Shown: positions 46,071 through 57,879, counted from the stretch's first letter. The stretch: 64,000 nt of DNA from Cryptomeria japonica (GCF_030272615.1 NC_081405.1:649613420-649677419); one strand, 5' to 3'. Made by a program: numbers and translations. Notes: generated from the sequence alone by a model not told the origin.

Positions 46071-46879
46071 TGTTAGGGTTCCCACAGATACTGAGAGGGG
46101 GGGGTGAATCAGTATCTGTCTTGTAGTCAAATTTTCTTAAGTCAAAACGTACAGAACATAAAGTAGCAGTGTACCGGTATGCAAGAATTAATGTAATAAA
46201 CAGAATCAAATACATCCACATGAAAAGAAAACCATAACACAAGATGTTTAATGAGGAAAACCGGTGTGGGAAAAACTTCAGTGGGATTTGTGACCCACAA
46301 TATTCACTTACTGGCCAATAAGAGAATATTACTTACAATAGGGGCCTGCACATGCACGAAGGCCAATTGCCTAGAGCACACTGCTCAGTGAGAAGTCACA
46401 CTGACTTACAATGAGGATTATACTAATCCAATGATCTGTATTGCTTTATAATAGCATCTCCAATGCTAGATTCAATACCAGTTCTTGCTCTGTTCTTTAC
46501 ATATACCCTTGACCTATAATTCGCATATTAGGTATGCCTAATAATTTTCTTTATGCTCGCTTACTTACCTTTCAATTGTCTACAATGATCTTCTTTATAT
46601 ACAAGAGTCATTTTACAATTTGCCAAGTCGGCTTACAATAATAAACAAAATATTACATATAAAAAAATCCTGTCTGCCTTTGTGCCAGTAAACATCTTTT
46701 CTTCTGTGCCAGTGTCGGTACCGGTGTAGAGTGATCTTGTTGATGCTGGTGCACTGTCTTGCTTGAATAATGCTTTGCCGGTATGATTTCTTGTTGGTGC
46801 CATAGGATTGCAAGGTTGTCATCAATGACAAAACCTTCAATCACACACAATGTCTCATTGGAGTGTCCATAAGCCAACA
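46071..46879 (-). repeat. 3' LTR of element B'
   Basis: 809 bp, TGTTAGGGTTCCC to AAGCCAACA, followed by the polypurine tract 46880-46895 (minus strand CCAAAGGGGGAGAT). Confidence 0.92.
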
Positions 46880-47096
46880 ATCTCCCCCTTTGGCATTGAT
46901 GGCAACACTCATGAGAAATTTCAAAAAGGTGTCCAAAAATGTGTAGACCAAAAAATTTACCAAAAAATATGAGGGGCTCCCCCTGAGCATATGATTCCTG
47001 TCTTTGAATTTTCTCATCCTACTACTCCCCCTTTGGCATCAATGACAAAGGTTGTCAAGATGTTAGTAGAGTTTGTAGTTATATAGGTCCATATCC

Positions 47097-50000
47097 TCAA
47101 CCTTGTAGTTGGGTAGTTATTATCTGAAAAAGATCACGCAAAATTAAGTTTATACTATCCATAAACTTTTTGCTATCTTTTATTGCTATTTCAGTCCTCT
47201 TCACAGTGCCAGTGAGATGCTGCAATTGTTCTACCGGTGTTTTACTTCCCGGTGTTAATGCCTCTAAGATTTCCTTCTGTAGAGATGCTAGATAGTCCAA
47301 TCTTGGACTCAGTTTAGATCTCAAGTGTTTTGCCTTATTTATTATTGTCTCTTTCTCTTTCTCTTGTTTGAGTAATTCTGCCTCAAAATTTGCTAACTTA
47401 TCTTCAAAAATAGATAGTGAATCCGGTGAGTTGACAAAATTGTCTGCAAGCTTGTTTATCTCTTCCTATGTCTTGCTTATTTTCTTGTCTATATCTATAG
47501 TCAGGAAGTTTCTTTTGCATGTGTCTTTGTACAGGTTTTTGTACTCTTTTAACAAACTACACAGTTCCAGTAGAAGTGTGTCAAAGTCTCTGTTACACTT
47601 CTTAATTTCTTCCTCAAAGAATTTCGGTTTCTCCTTTTCTACAATGTCCTTTACAGATTCTACCTTTATTTTCTCAATATTTCCATAAATGTATTTACAT
47701 AATGTATCCAACTGTCCTAAAGAATCTTTATTATCTATATTATAATCAGGAGCGATTATCTTCAAAATTGGTATTGAATCATCTATTGCTTTGTAAGCTT
47801 GAGAACTATTGTCAGTTATTTTCTTGATGGATTCAAGTAATACCTCAGTCACATTTGTTGAGTTTGATGGTGACCGAACAAACTGAGTACCGATGGAAGT
47901 GACCATGCTTGTATTGACCTCTAGTAGGTCAGTTTGTGTCTGCATTTCCTTTAGTACTAGTTTTCTTGCTTCATTGCTTACTGGTGGCATCTGTTCTGGA
48001 GCTTTTAGCTCTATCAGTTTCTCTATTTGTACTTCAGATTCCATCATTTTCCCTGTATCCACTGTTGGTTGCTCTGTATTTCCTGTTACTTGAGGCTCTT
48101 TAGCCATATCTGATTTTTCGCTTGGGTCTTTATCAACTGTTATGTTGATCTTTTGGGTATCAACATTTACAGTGAATAGGACTTCGGGATTTATATTGCT
48201 ATCCTCTGCATCCATGCTTTCAGCTGCTGGTTGGTTTTCAGGAATTGCAATTTTTACAGGTGGACGTAGGTTATCTTTAACCTTTATGCTTGGAGGTCCA
48301 CCAATTTTCTCTTTCCCTTTGTCCTTATCCTTCTAATATAACTTAATAGGCTTGGGATTCCTATATTCTTCTTGTTTCTCTTTTTCAACCAAAAATATGT
48401 CCCAACCATCTTCTGTTTCCTTTGAAACCTCTGTAACTCTACCTGCCATCAGTGAAATATGCCGGTGTGTAGTGGAAAAAACTGTCCGGTTGGCCTAAGC
48501 TATCAGATCATCAATTTCTTTTGGGGAGTTTACCGGATACACAGCAAGTAGTTTTTCTATTTTTATTTTCTTGTCCAATTCAATTACTCCTTGCCTTTTG
48601 GCCTCAAGTCTTTTGTATACGTCATCAGGAATTTCATTTATGACTTCTATCAAAAACTTTTTAAACATGTCCATGTGTAGTATCACACTCTCCTCAACTT
48701 GCCCTTTCTCATCAGCCGATAGGGTGTCATAAATTTTCCCTATGTTCTTCAGTTTTCCTTCCTCTATGATATCATTTAACAAAATGCCTAGAGGTGCCAA
48801 GTTAGTTTTTGCCTTTTTCTTTTTCTTAGGGGTCAGCTTCTTTTTGGGTGTGACCTTTTTGACTGGAGATCTCATAGCTTGTTGCTTTTTCCTTGTCCTT
48901 CTAGGTGAAGGAGTGGTTGCCGGTGAGGGATCTCTTTTCCTAAAAACTCTTTTAAAGGTTGCTGGCATGTCTCCTTCTGAAGAAGTACCTACCAGTGATA
49001 GATGAGCTTCAAGTTGTGGGGCTGCCAACTCATCTTTAGTTATGCCAGTTTCCTTTAATACATCTTCCTTAATGGTTTTTGCTTGTCTGGATCCTTTTCT
49101 CACAAAAGCTTCTACCTTCTTCACTCTTTTCTCAGACTGTATTTGTTTTTCTATTATTTCAGCACTACCAAATGCTTCCTCCTTAGGTTCATTGGGGGCT
49201 TCCAGAAGTGCTTTGGCATAAGTTTCAACTATGTGGTCATCTGTTTCATAGCCCATTTTTGTTACCTAGATTGTCCTAGGGATGACTGCTTCCATCCATA
49301 TTTCATCCTTTTTGATAACAAAGCATATATCATCTTTGTATTTATCTACAATTTCCTGAGATAACCCTGTCCTTTTCTTCATTTTCATCTTTAGTGCTTG
49401 GAAAAAGTCATGAATGTTGTTTTCCTTATTCTCACCCATGGTATTGAATAGTTCTATCAGTTGCTTTCCTATCGGTATGTCATATCCGAATTCTTTATAT
49501 CCTATATCGAGAACTTGTTTTGTTATATGAAGCATTAGACACACTAACAGATTTCCAAATCTGAAGGTTCCTTTATTATCCTTCTTTATCTTTCCAAGGT
49601 TGTCTATCAGTTCATCCTTTAGCCATTCATAGATGTCAATTTTTGCATTGTTGGTTATCATGTCATAAGTACTCTTAATGCATAAACTTGAAACTGAGTT
49701 GAGTCTATTAGCATGAGTGGCTTTGTAACCTAATATCATGCTTATGAATCTCACATTTGTATCCTTTACATCATTAACCCTTAAAGATCTTTTATCAAAT
49801 GTTGCACCTGTTAGGTCTATGACTAAATCATTTGAAACTTTCTTGTTTTCGTCTGGTCTTTTACCGGTGGCCGGTAACCCTGTGACAGCCTTTACCGCTT
49901 GCTTGGTGATCTTATGAATTGCATCTAACCAGAAAAATTCTCCATGAACTCTGCTTAACACTATCCTAATCACATCCTTAGGAAATTCAGGAATACTAAG

Positions 50001-50303
50001 GATTTCTATGAATCCTATGGTTTCAATGATTTTGTGTTCAACTTTGATATTGCCGGTATCATCACATATCTCAGTTTTGTACATGGTTTTGATTTCCTCA
50101 TCTCCTAGCTCTTCAATATTGCAGTGAATATACATTCTAGGGTCTTTAGCATATACAACACCTTTAGGGATTTGAGAGAATGCACCTAAGGTATCATCCT
50201 TCTTTTCTATTTCGGGGACCAACTAAAATGTGGGCCTAGGTCTTTTAATTACTTCCACAATAGTAGGGTTCACTATGTATTCAATTGCAAAGGTGGATGC
50301 CAT
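47097..50303 (-). pseudogene. Element B' ORF2: large protein of unknown function
   Basis: 1069 codons in one frame from MASTFAIEYIV (ATG 50303) to ITTQLQG (stop 47097). Stops near 50223, 49266, 48495, 48334 and 47466, none shared with element B. N-terminal globular domain about residues 1-335, Lys-rich segment KVTPKKKLTPKKKKK, Pro/Thr/Glu-rich linker, then coiled coil to the end. Most differences from the B copy are single residues and the frame is kept across the whole length, which speaks for a real protein in the ancestor. No recognised enzyme motif; possible structural or accessory role. Confidence 0.78.
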
Positions 50304-50442
50304 GATAAAATACCTTTTTCTATCTTGGATGGATGATTGCTTGGAGTGTGCTTGCTTCTTGCTATAAATGCCTTAGCTCAGAAATCTTCACACTCTCTAA
50401 AAGTTTGAAATCACGGTGAAATGAAATGGAGCCAAAACCTTA

Positions 50443-50449
50443 TTTTATA
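50443..50449 (-). promoter_or_regulatory. Internal TATA box upstream of ORF2 (element B')
   Basis: The minus strand reads CTTTATAAAATAAGG, about 140 bp before the ORF2 ATG, followed by an A/C-rich leader with GCAAGCACACTCCAAGCAAT, the look of a plant 5' untranslated region. It suggests ORF2 has its own transcript. Confidence 0.55.
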
Positions 50450-50604
50450 AAGTTTTTTTGCTACCTACCATATTAATTGCATGCCGGTTATGTATTCACT
50501 TAACTTTATTTGCCGATAATAAGTGATTTTCAACTTCTTTTCTCTAACCAAAGGAATAATAGCACATGTGTCATTAGATTGCCAAACCCTCACGACAATT
50601 TTCT

Positions 50605-51759
50605 TCAATTAGATGAACTTCCTGCCGGTGGAGCACTGCTCTGTCCTACCGGTGGAGCATCACATTGTCCTGCCGATGGAGCATTTGTTGGTTCTACCGG
50701 TGGAGGAGTATTCCCAATATTTAGATTGGCTTTTTTAATCCATTACTTTGAGAATTCTTGCTTAAACTCTTCAACTTTTTCTTTACCTTTCAAGCTAGCA
50801 CTTTTTTTGTCTACCGATGTACCTTTACTTCTACAAAATTTAGCAATATGCCCAATCTTGTTACATGCATAACAAGTTACATTATTTTTTTGAATAACTT
50901 TCCCATAACCTATGCCGATTTTTGTTTTGCATTGATTTGATAGATGTCCAAATCTTCCACAAACATAACATCTTACATTCATTCTATAGTTTTCAGAGTT
51001 ATGACCAACTTTGTTGCATTTGGAGCATTGACCAGTGGGAGGATTGATTTTCTGATAATTCCTAGATCTACATTCTTTTTCCCTATGACCATATTTATTA
51101 TAGTTAAAGCATTTTCCATTGAATATATAAGTATTAGGTGGTCTTATCGGTTTGCTGTGATCTTGAGTATTTGCAGTACCGGAGCTTTCTCCAACTTCAA
51201 ATCCAATTCCAGAAGTGTCACCTTTGAGTTTTTGATTCTTCAATAAGGTACCAAGTTCTTCTGAGCTTTTCTTGAATTTTTCTTTGTGTTGATTTGCAGT
51301 TTCCAATTCGCTTTCCAAGATTTCTTTTTGTCTCATTAGTTCATTTGAGTCATTCTGAGTATGCATCAGATCTGTCTTCAACATGTCATTTTCATAGCTA
51401 AGTCTTGTGTTCTCATTTGCTGCATCACTTAGTCTTCTGGTTAATTCTTCTTCATTCTTCTTTCTATCCTCAATCTCTTTTCAAAATCTCATAGTCATAT
51501 CTTGCATTTCATTTTTTGTTGTCATGATCTCTTGTTTCAACTTGCTTATCATATCATTAAGTGATTCCTTTTCATCATTCTCATTTTGCAATTTTTCACA
51601 AAGTTCTCTTCTCTTATTTCTTGTAACAGTAAGATTTTCTTGAAGTGCCTGAATGATATCCTGAGCTGCTCTTAAATCATCTTCTAATTTGATATTTTTC
51701 AACTTCTCTGCATCATAGTCAGTAAGAGCTCCTTCAAGTTGCTTCATCAGATTTTCCAT
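50605..51759 (-). pseudogene. Element B' ORF1: coiled coil plus zinc knuckles
   Basis: 385 codons in one frame, MENLMKQLEGALTDYD to AGSSSN. Stops at about 51481 (TGA where B has TGC) and 50743 (TAA where B has CAA). Knuckles: CFNYNKYGHREKEC (second Cys lost), CSKCNKVGHNSENY (last Cys lost), CYVCGRFGHLSNQC and CYACNKIGHIAKFC intact. The Pro-rich tail has one more repeat than the B copy. Role as for the element B ORF1. Confidence 0.88.
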
Positions 51760-51816
51760 CTTTACTGGTGTCAAGATCTTCCTCAAGCTGTTAGGCTTCT
51801 GAAAATAGAGGACCAG

Positions 51817-51828
51817 GCTCTGATACCA
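51817..51828 (-). other. Primer binding site of element B'
   Basis: The minus strand reads TGGTATCAGAGC, two bases from the 5' LTR. Confidence 0.93.
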
Positions 51829-51830
51829 AT

Positions 51831-52640
51831 TGTTAGGGTTCCCACAGATACTGAGAGGGGGGGGTGAATCAGTATGTGTTCGGTAGTCAAATTTTCTTAA
51901 GTTAAAACATACAAAACATAAAGTAACAGTGTACCGGTATGCAAGAATTAATGCAATAAACAGAATCAAAAACATCCACATGAAAAGAACACCATAACAC
52001 AAGATGTTTAATGAGGAAACCCGGTGTGGGAAAAACCTCAGTGGGATTTGTGACCCACAATATTCACTTACTAGCCAATAAGAGAATATTAATTACAATA
52101 GGGGCTTGCACATGCAAGAAGGCCAATTTCCTAGAGCACACTACTCAGTGAGAAGTCACACTGACTTACAATGAGGATTATACTAATCCAATGATTTGTA
52201 TTACTTTATAATAGCATATCCAATGCCAGATTCAGTAACGGTTCTTTCTTTATTCTTTACATATACCCTTGACCTATAATTCACATATTAGGTCTACCTA
52301 ATAATTTTCTTTATGCTTGCTTACTTACCTTTCAAATGTTTATTAATGATCTTCTTTATATACAAGAGTCATTTTACAATTTTCCAAGTCGGCTTACAAT
52401 AATAAACAAAATATTACATATAAAAAAATCCTATCGGCCTCTATGCCAGTATACATCTTTTCTTCTGTGCCGATGCCAGTGTCGGTGTAGAGTGATCTTG
52501 TTGATGACGGTGCACTGTCTTGCTTGAATAATACTTTGCCGGTATGATGTCTTGCAGGTGCCATAGGATTGCAAGGTTGCCATCAATGACAAAACCTTCA
52601 ATCACACACAATGTCTCATTGGAGTGTCCATATGCCAACA
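51831..52640 (-). repeat. 5' LTR of element B'
   Basis: 810 bp; TATA-type box TATATAAA at 52355-52362 (minus strand). Ends ATATGCCAACA. Confidence 0.92.
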
Positions 52641-52645
52641 AATTA
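52641..52645. repeat. Target-site duplication AATTA of element B', right
   Basis: Identical to 46066-46070. Confidence 0.92.
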
Positions 52646-52728
52646 CCCACATCAAAAATACTTAGCACATTTTTGAGAGAGATTGATCCAAAGATGAATC
52701 CAATATTGAGATTGATATGCAAATGAAT

Positions 52729-53700
52729 TGGATAAGATTATAATGAATATAATTAATTCTTATAAAAGAATAATGATAAAAACCTAGAAGATGATTATAT
52801 TAGAGCATCACAAGAGTCCTAATCATATGACTTTAGACAACTTGACCTATAATTACCTCAATCTAATAATAGAAAAACACTCCTAAGTTTAGCTTAAGTG
52901 TAATAAAGTAATAAGGGACCTAAGTAACTAATGATTGATTAATAATTACTATGGTAGTATTGTAAATAATCAAACAACATACATGTTATTCTCCATGATA
53001 GAACTTAGTTTAATTCATTATTTCTCAATGATTTATTGAAGAAAGCAATCAACTACTCATATATCTATCATCATTCATTTGAAGTGAAACAACATTTGTA
53101 TAAAGGGAAGTAGCATAATATAATTCAAAAGGTTATGAATAGTCAATACTTACTCATACTAGTGCCTTCTTGAATGAATATTTGATTTCCATGAAGGCAT
53201 CAGTTAATTCCTTGTCCCAACTAGTTGATTGATTTTTCTTGAGCACTTTGTAAATTCCCTATCTTCTAAGCAAAGTTAAGAATAAATATTTTAATAATTT
53301 TGATGTACCCAAAAAATAACTAGATTGACTTTACTATTTTGACCTAAGGGATGAGTTCAGACATAACATACCTTTTTCATTGGTGATTGGACTTCTTTCA
53401 TGTTTCCAACCTTAAAAAATATTTTATAATAGGGTAAACAAGGTTTTAACTTGGGTCCTTATTTATTAGGTCCTTATCAAGTTCTTCAACACATTAGGAA
53501 GGTGACATAGAAATTGACACCTTCCCTTCTAAAATACACCAAAATTTTCATGTCTCTTGTCTCTTTTCTCAAAATTGGAACTATTGCTCAAGTTCAACAA
53601 AGATATCTACATTAGATGAGGAAGGATCCATATTTTGAGAACCTTAAGTTATATTGGACAAACACATCAAGAACCTTTTTAATTGTCTTATTGAAGGCTT
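52729..53700. repeat. Dispersed composite repeat R, copy 2
   Basis: Matches 16018-16970 in order and orientation: GATAAGATTATAATGAATAT start, minus-strand RNase H remnant (about 53088-53310), then a plus-strand integrase C-terminus remnant (about 53330-53660). About 53701-54130 is further AT-rich, gene-free sequence, partly like 18300-18400 (GTAAGGCACATGTGCTTTAT). Confidence 0.65.
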
Positions 53701-54139
53701 CTTAGTCTAAGAAAAGAGCTTGTAACATAAAGATGCCACATTGGAACACACTAAGATTCTCTCCAAAATTCATTTCAAAATTTCATGACAAAACTTGTCA
53801 AAGAGAAGCAATGTTTCAAACTCTATTCTAATAAATTAGTAAGGCACATGTGCTTTATAAGTTTCTCATAGGTAATTTAAATAACAATGGATTCATACAC
53901 TTTTTAAGTCATCTCACTAATTAGTTAGAATAAAATAATTTGTTTCACATGTATTGGATGCAATGTGAACTTCTCACCTTCATAAGAAAGCAACTTCAAA
54001 AGGCACAATCTAGATAAATCTACATACAAAAAAGAAATGCTAGTTATCCTCTATATTATTCAACAATGACATCCTTGCCTCTTAGATCACAATTTCTAAA
54101 GTAAAACACATTAGCATAGCTTGAAATATTTTTTGCAAC

Positions 54140-54215
54140 AAGGTTTTTGTTTTTGAATACAAAAGCTTTGAACATTGTTAATTTTGCAAGTTTTTGTTTT
54201 TGAATACAAAAGCTC
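54140..54215 (+). repeat. Direct repeat of about 24 bp
   Basis: GTTTTTGAATACAAAAGCT occurs twice about 47 bp apart. No associated gene. Confidence 0.7.
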
Positions 54216-54484
54216 TAAACAACCAGGAAGCTCACAGAAAAGACCCAAATAGCCAAAAAAATTACTAATTCAAGAAAACCAAATGAAATTACATAGTTTT
54301 ATCATTTTACTAGTTTGGTCTTCAAAATGTACAACATAGTTAATAGACAAACAACATTTGGCAAATATATGTCAATATATATCTCCTCCTTCCATTTTGT
54401 ATTTCCATCTTATGTTAAATCAAATGATGATCAAATGAAGAAGACAAATTTAGAGGTAGGAAGTGGGTTCGAACCCGATTCTAG

Positions 54485-54529
54485 TAATGGAACTCCATCT
54501 GATAATGGAACTCCATCTGATAATTGAAC
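54485..54529 (+). repeat. 18-bp tandem repeat
   Basis: TAATGGAACTCCATCTGA at 54485-54502 and 54503-54520, then a partial third. Just upstream, GTGGGTTCGAACCCGATTC (about 54464-54482) resembles a tRNA T-arm. Confidence 0.75.
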
Positions 54530-54967
54530 CTAGGCATCTAGCCTTGGGGGAATTATAATGCAAATCTTTCAAACCCCTTGTTTGAAGATCTGTGCCTGTT
54601 TCTGGTAGGTTGTAGAAGTGTTTATGACTGTAGATGTTTGTAGTAGATTTTCAGAATATTTGAATCCATTTGAAGATTTGGTGAAGAATTTCTAATAGAT
54701 ATAGAGCATCCAGAAGAATTAGGGTAGAGTGCATTTATTGTAATGAAAAGTTAGGTCTATAGTGAATAAAAGGTAACTTTTCCTCTTCATTTCTCACTTT
54801 GAGATTGAAGAGAAGAAGTATAGAGAGCTTTGTGAAGAAGGATACTAAGAAAAATTTGGTGCTATCAATTTCCTAAGAGATTTGGTGAGTAAACCTAATC
54901 TGACATCAAAGGTATTTATTAGTGAAAACCCCTCTTTCGGTTGAAATTTAAAATTTGAATCTATAAA
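54530..54967 (+). other. Leader-like spacer before the ORF2-type remnant
   Basis: No ORF1 or zinc-knuckle coding is visible upstream of the next remnant. GTGAATAAAAGG near 54760 may be a weak TATA box followed by a pyrimidine-rich leader; this is speculative. Confidence 0.3.
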
Positions 54968-57834
54968 ATGGTTGCATCTCGTACCACAACCCCTTTGGTT
55001 GTCAATATCCCTAAGTGTACTTGTCCCAACTTCAAAAATCATCCATTCATTTCAATGGAAGATGACCCTAAGAGTGCTTCTTCTTTTTTCTATACACTAC
55101 AAAGTCCTACATATCGAAGCTATAAGGGCTTACACACATGGTCCGATTGAAGAATTGGGAAGTTTCAAGTTGCTAAATCTTTTCAATTACTAATTATCCG
55201 ATCAAAGTTCCATGTTGAAACCTAAATTTCAAGAATTGGGAAACAAGTGTTTTTTTAGTTTGTGAAATTTCCAATGCGATACAAACAAGAGTGGATTTGA
55301 TATATTCTGAGTCATGTTCATGATGAATTCATGTAGTTGGACAAACCACATAAGATCACTAAAGGTGTGATTCAGGCAGTAATAGGGTTGTGTGCATCTG
55401 GTCCATTGCCATCTCTGAAAATAGTAAAGAATGGCATTGTAACCAACACAACTGGATCAAAGAGTTTGATAAACAAGGAATGACTATTGATGACATCTTT
55501 GAGGATGACATCCAGTTTGCTTCCATGGTGATAGGATATAAGATTTATTACTCTAGCTAAATGAACTCTGCATTCACTATTGTAGTATACACTACATATG
55601 AGATGTTAAGGGATAATAAGAAATATGATCCTTGTGAGTTGCTATGGAGTGAGATCATCAAGAATCTGAAAAAGATCAAAGAAAGAAAGAAGCACCCCTT
55701 CAAATACGGTACTCTACTTTTGTGCATATTCTTCTATTTCATGAATGAGATTCAAGGAGTTGGTCCAGTATAGTGGGCATTTGATAGACCCATGGGAATG
55801 TAGATCCAGGAGTATCTTTACAGCTCCAGTGACTCCAAAGCTTGAAGCAAGAATCTATGAGGATATTTCATGAACTTTCAGGAGGAAATGCATGAGAGGG
55901 AGAGAATCCTAAAATCTATTGTGGAGAAATATGTTGACACCATATGTTTCATGGTTTACACCAATCAATGCTTGATGGAAGTGGTGGACCCTCGAATTTC
56001 ATGGATTCTACCAATGGGATATGAGGCTGATGAACAAATTTTGGAACTATATGCACAACATTTGCTGAGCCAACCGATGGACTCTAATAAAGAAAGGTTC
56101 ATAACCTATAAGGAGAAGAGCCTAAAAATTCATCAACAGTTTAAAAGACCAATCATTTAGAAGAAGGCGAGGAAAGAGGTTGAAGATTTTGTAGAAAACA
56201 TGGGGATATCAAAAGAGGCAATCCAAAAAGATATAGAGGAAAACATTACCTCTGAAGGGCAATAAGTAAAAGTGAAGAAGGAACCAGTAGTAGTCCCTAG
56301 GCCTAGATCCAGAACCAAAAGTACTACTCCTATTTCTCATCCTCCCAAGCCCAAATCATCAGTTAAGCCATCTGGTGGAGTGCAGAGGAATAAATCAGTT
56401 AGATTTATGGTGGTTGATGAAGAAGAAACTGAATCAGATGAGGCAGTAAGAGAAGTAAAGTAAAAATCACCTAAGGTTTCTAAGGAGAAATAATCTAGTA
56501 GAGCAAGACCAAGCAAGGAGCCCAAATCTGAGCTTGATGAGGCATTTAAGAATGGAAAAGTTAAAGGTAACTATACTATTGTGCCTCCCATTACATTAAA
56601 ACAGATTGTTAATACATTTGTTAAGGAAGGTAATTTGAAACCACTATCTAAGTGATATGAAATTTTTGATAAAGGTGGGAAGAGGACATTAGAAGAAGTT
56701 GTAGTTGAATATATGAATGTATATAGTAAAGCCTTGATAGAGTTATCATTTATGATTCCAAAAAGTTTTATGACATTTTAGACACTCAAAGATTGACAAA
56801 AAATAAAGAAGATGAAAAATTGAGGAAATACATATTAGTCAATTTATGTTCAGTTATTTCTAAGGAGATAGTTAGATTGCTCCAGATAGCCAAGGATAAG
56901 TTTCAAAGTAAGTATAAAGTAAATAAGATCATGTTTGGTAAATTTATGAAGTTGCTAAGGAAACTGAGAAAATTTGGAGAGAATTTTTGGAAGAAAATTG
57001 ATATGAAGTCAATCCGGAAAAGGAACAAGATGACACTCATCCAAAAACTGAGTATCCCAAGGTGGATATAACGTCACTTTTGGAAGTCCATTCAGTTGAG
57101 TAGATAGTGGGTGATACTTCTGTTCCAGAAGTTCAATCAGCAAAACATGTAGAAGTCAATGCTCTAGGAGAAAGTATAATGGAGAGTGATGCAGGTGTGA
57201 TGAAGTTGATATAACAGACAAAGTTGAGATCCCTCTGGCACCTGAAAAGGAAGCAATTGTAGAAGAAAATGTGGAGAAGAAAAAGGTCAAGGTTGAAGTT
57301 GGAACTGAAATGAGAGACACTGCAGAGACTATGAAATGTAAGCAAGTCATTGATAACCCAGGATTTATACAAGGACCAATCAATCTTTCTTCTCTATCTC
57401 CCATACAAAAAATTCAGTTGACATCTTTTTCTCAAGCCAAAGCTAGTGAAGATCTAAAATCTCACATTGAAGATATCTTGTTAATAGACATGGCAGTCAA
57501 TACTTTGGAGAATTTAATGCCCTCATTCCAAAAGGATACATCTGATACTTCGTCCAAGAAAATAAAAAGTCTAATTGATTCTATTAATTCTCACTTTGAA
57601 TCTTTTGAGAAATCTGCAGAGGCAAAGGTCATAAATGAATTTGATGCTAAAAGGCTTCACACCTTGAAGAAAATGATCTCAAATGACATACCCACATTAA
57701 GTAATCATGTGAAAAGCATGTAGGATGGAATAGATGAAGGTGGAAACTTGTATAAATCATGCTTATCCTTGAACAAGTTCATTATGAATATTGAGAAGAA
57801 ATCTCATGAGTACAAGGACCAATTGGAAATCTGA
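54968..57834 (+). pseudogene. Divergent ORF2-family protein remnant (plus strand)
   Basis: Collinear with B ORF2. MVASRTTTPLVVNIPK and SPTYRSYKGLH align with the B ORF2 start. 55561-55773 (LLWSEIIKNLKKIKERKKHP, FKYGTLLLC) aligns with EWLKDELIDNLGKIKKDKKG and FRFGNLLVC. 55870-56160 (SIVEKYVDTICFMV, VVDPRISWILPMGYEADEQI) aligns with KIVDKYKDDICFVI and AVIPRTIWVREMGYEIDDHI. A basic/Pro segment (56272-56463) and a coiled-coil C-terminus (57271-57723) follow; stop at 57834. Many stops and a few shifts; most of it lies in one frame. It is more decayed and diverged than B or B', so the family is old. No LTR or ORF1 is recognised around it. Confidence 0.7.
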
Positions 57835-57879
57835 GATATCAATAAGACAATTACAAAGTGCTTGGTGTGTTTATCCAAT

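Larger units (their letters stand above)
46071..52640 (-). mobile_element. Element B': second full-length ORF1/ORF2 element without pol
   Basis: Same plan as B: LTRs 46071-46879 and 51831-52640, primer site 51817-51828, ORF1, ORF2, polypurine tract, AATTA duplication. The overall interior is collinear with B with only small indels. No protease, RT or integrase motifs. By eye, LTR divergence over the first about 150 bp is roughly 6 percent. Confidence 0.9.

Noticed and set aside
54464-54482. tRNA gene
   Set aside because: Only a T-arm-like sequence is visible; I could not fold acceptor, D and anticodon arms around it.
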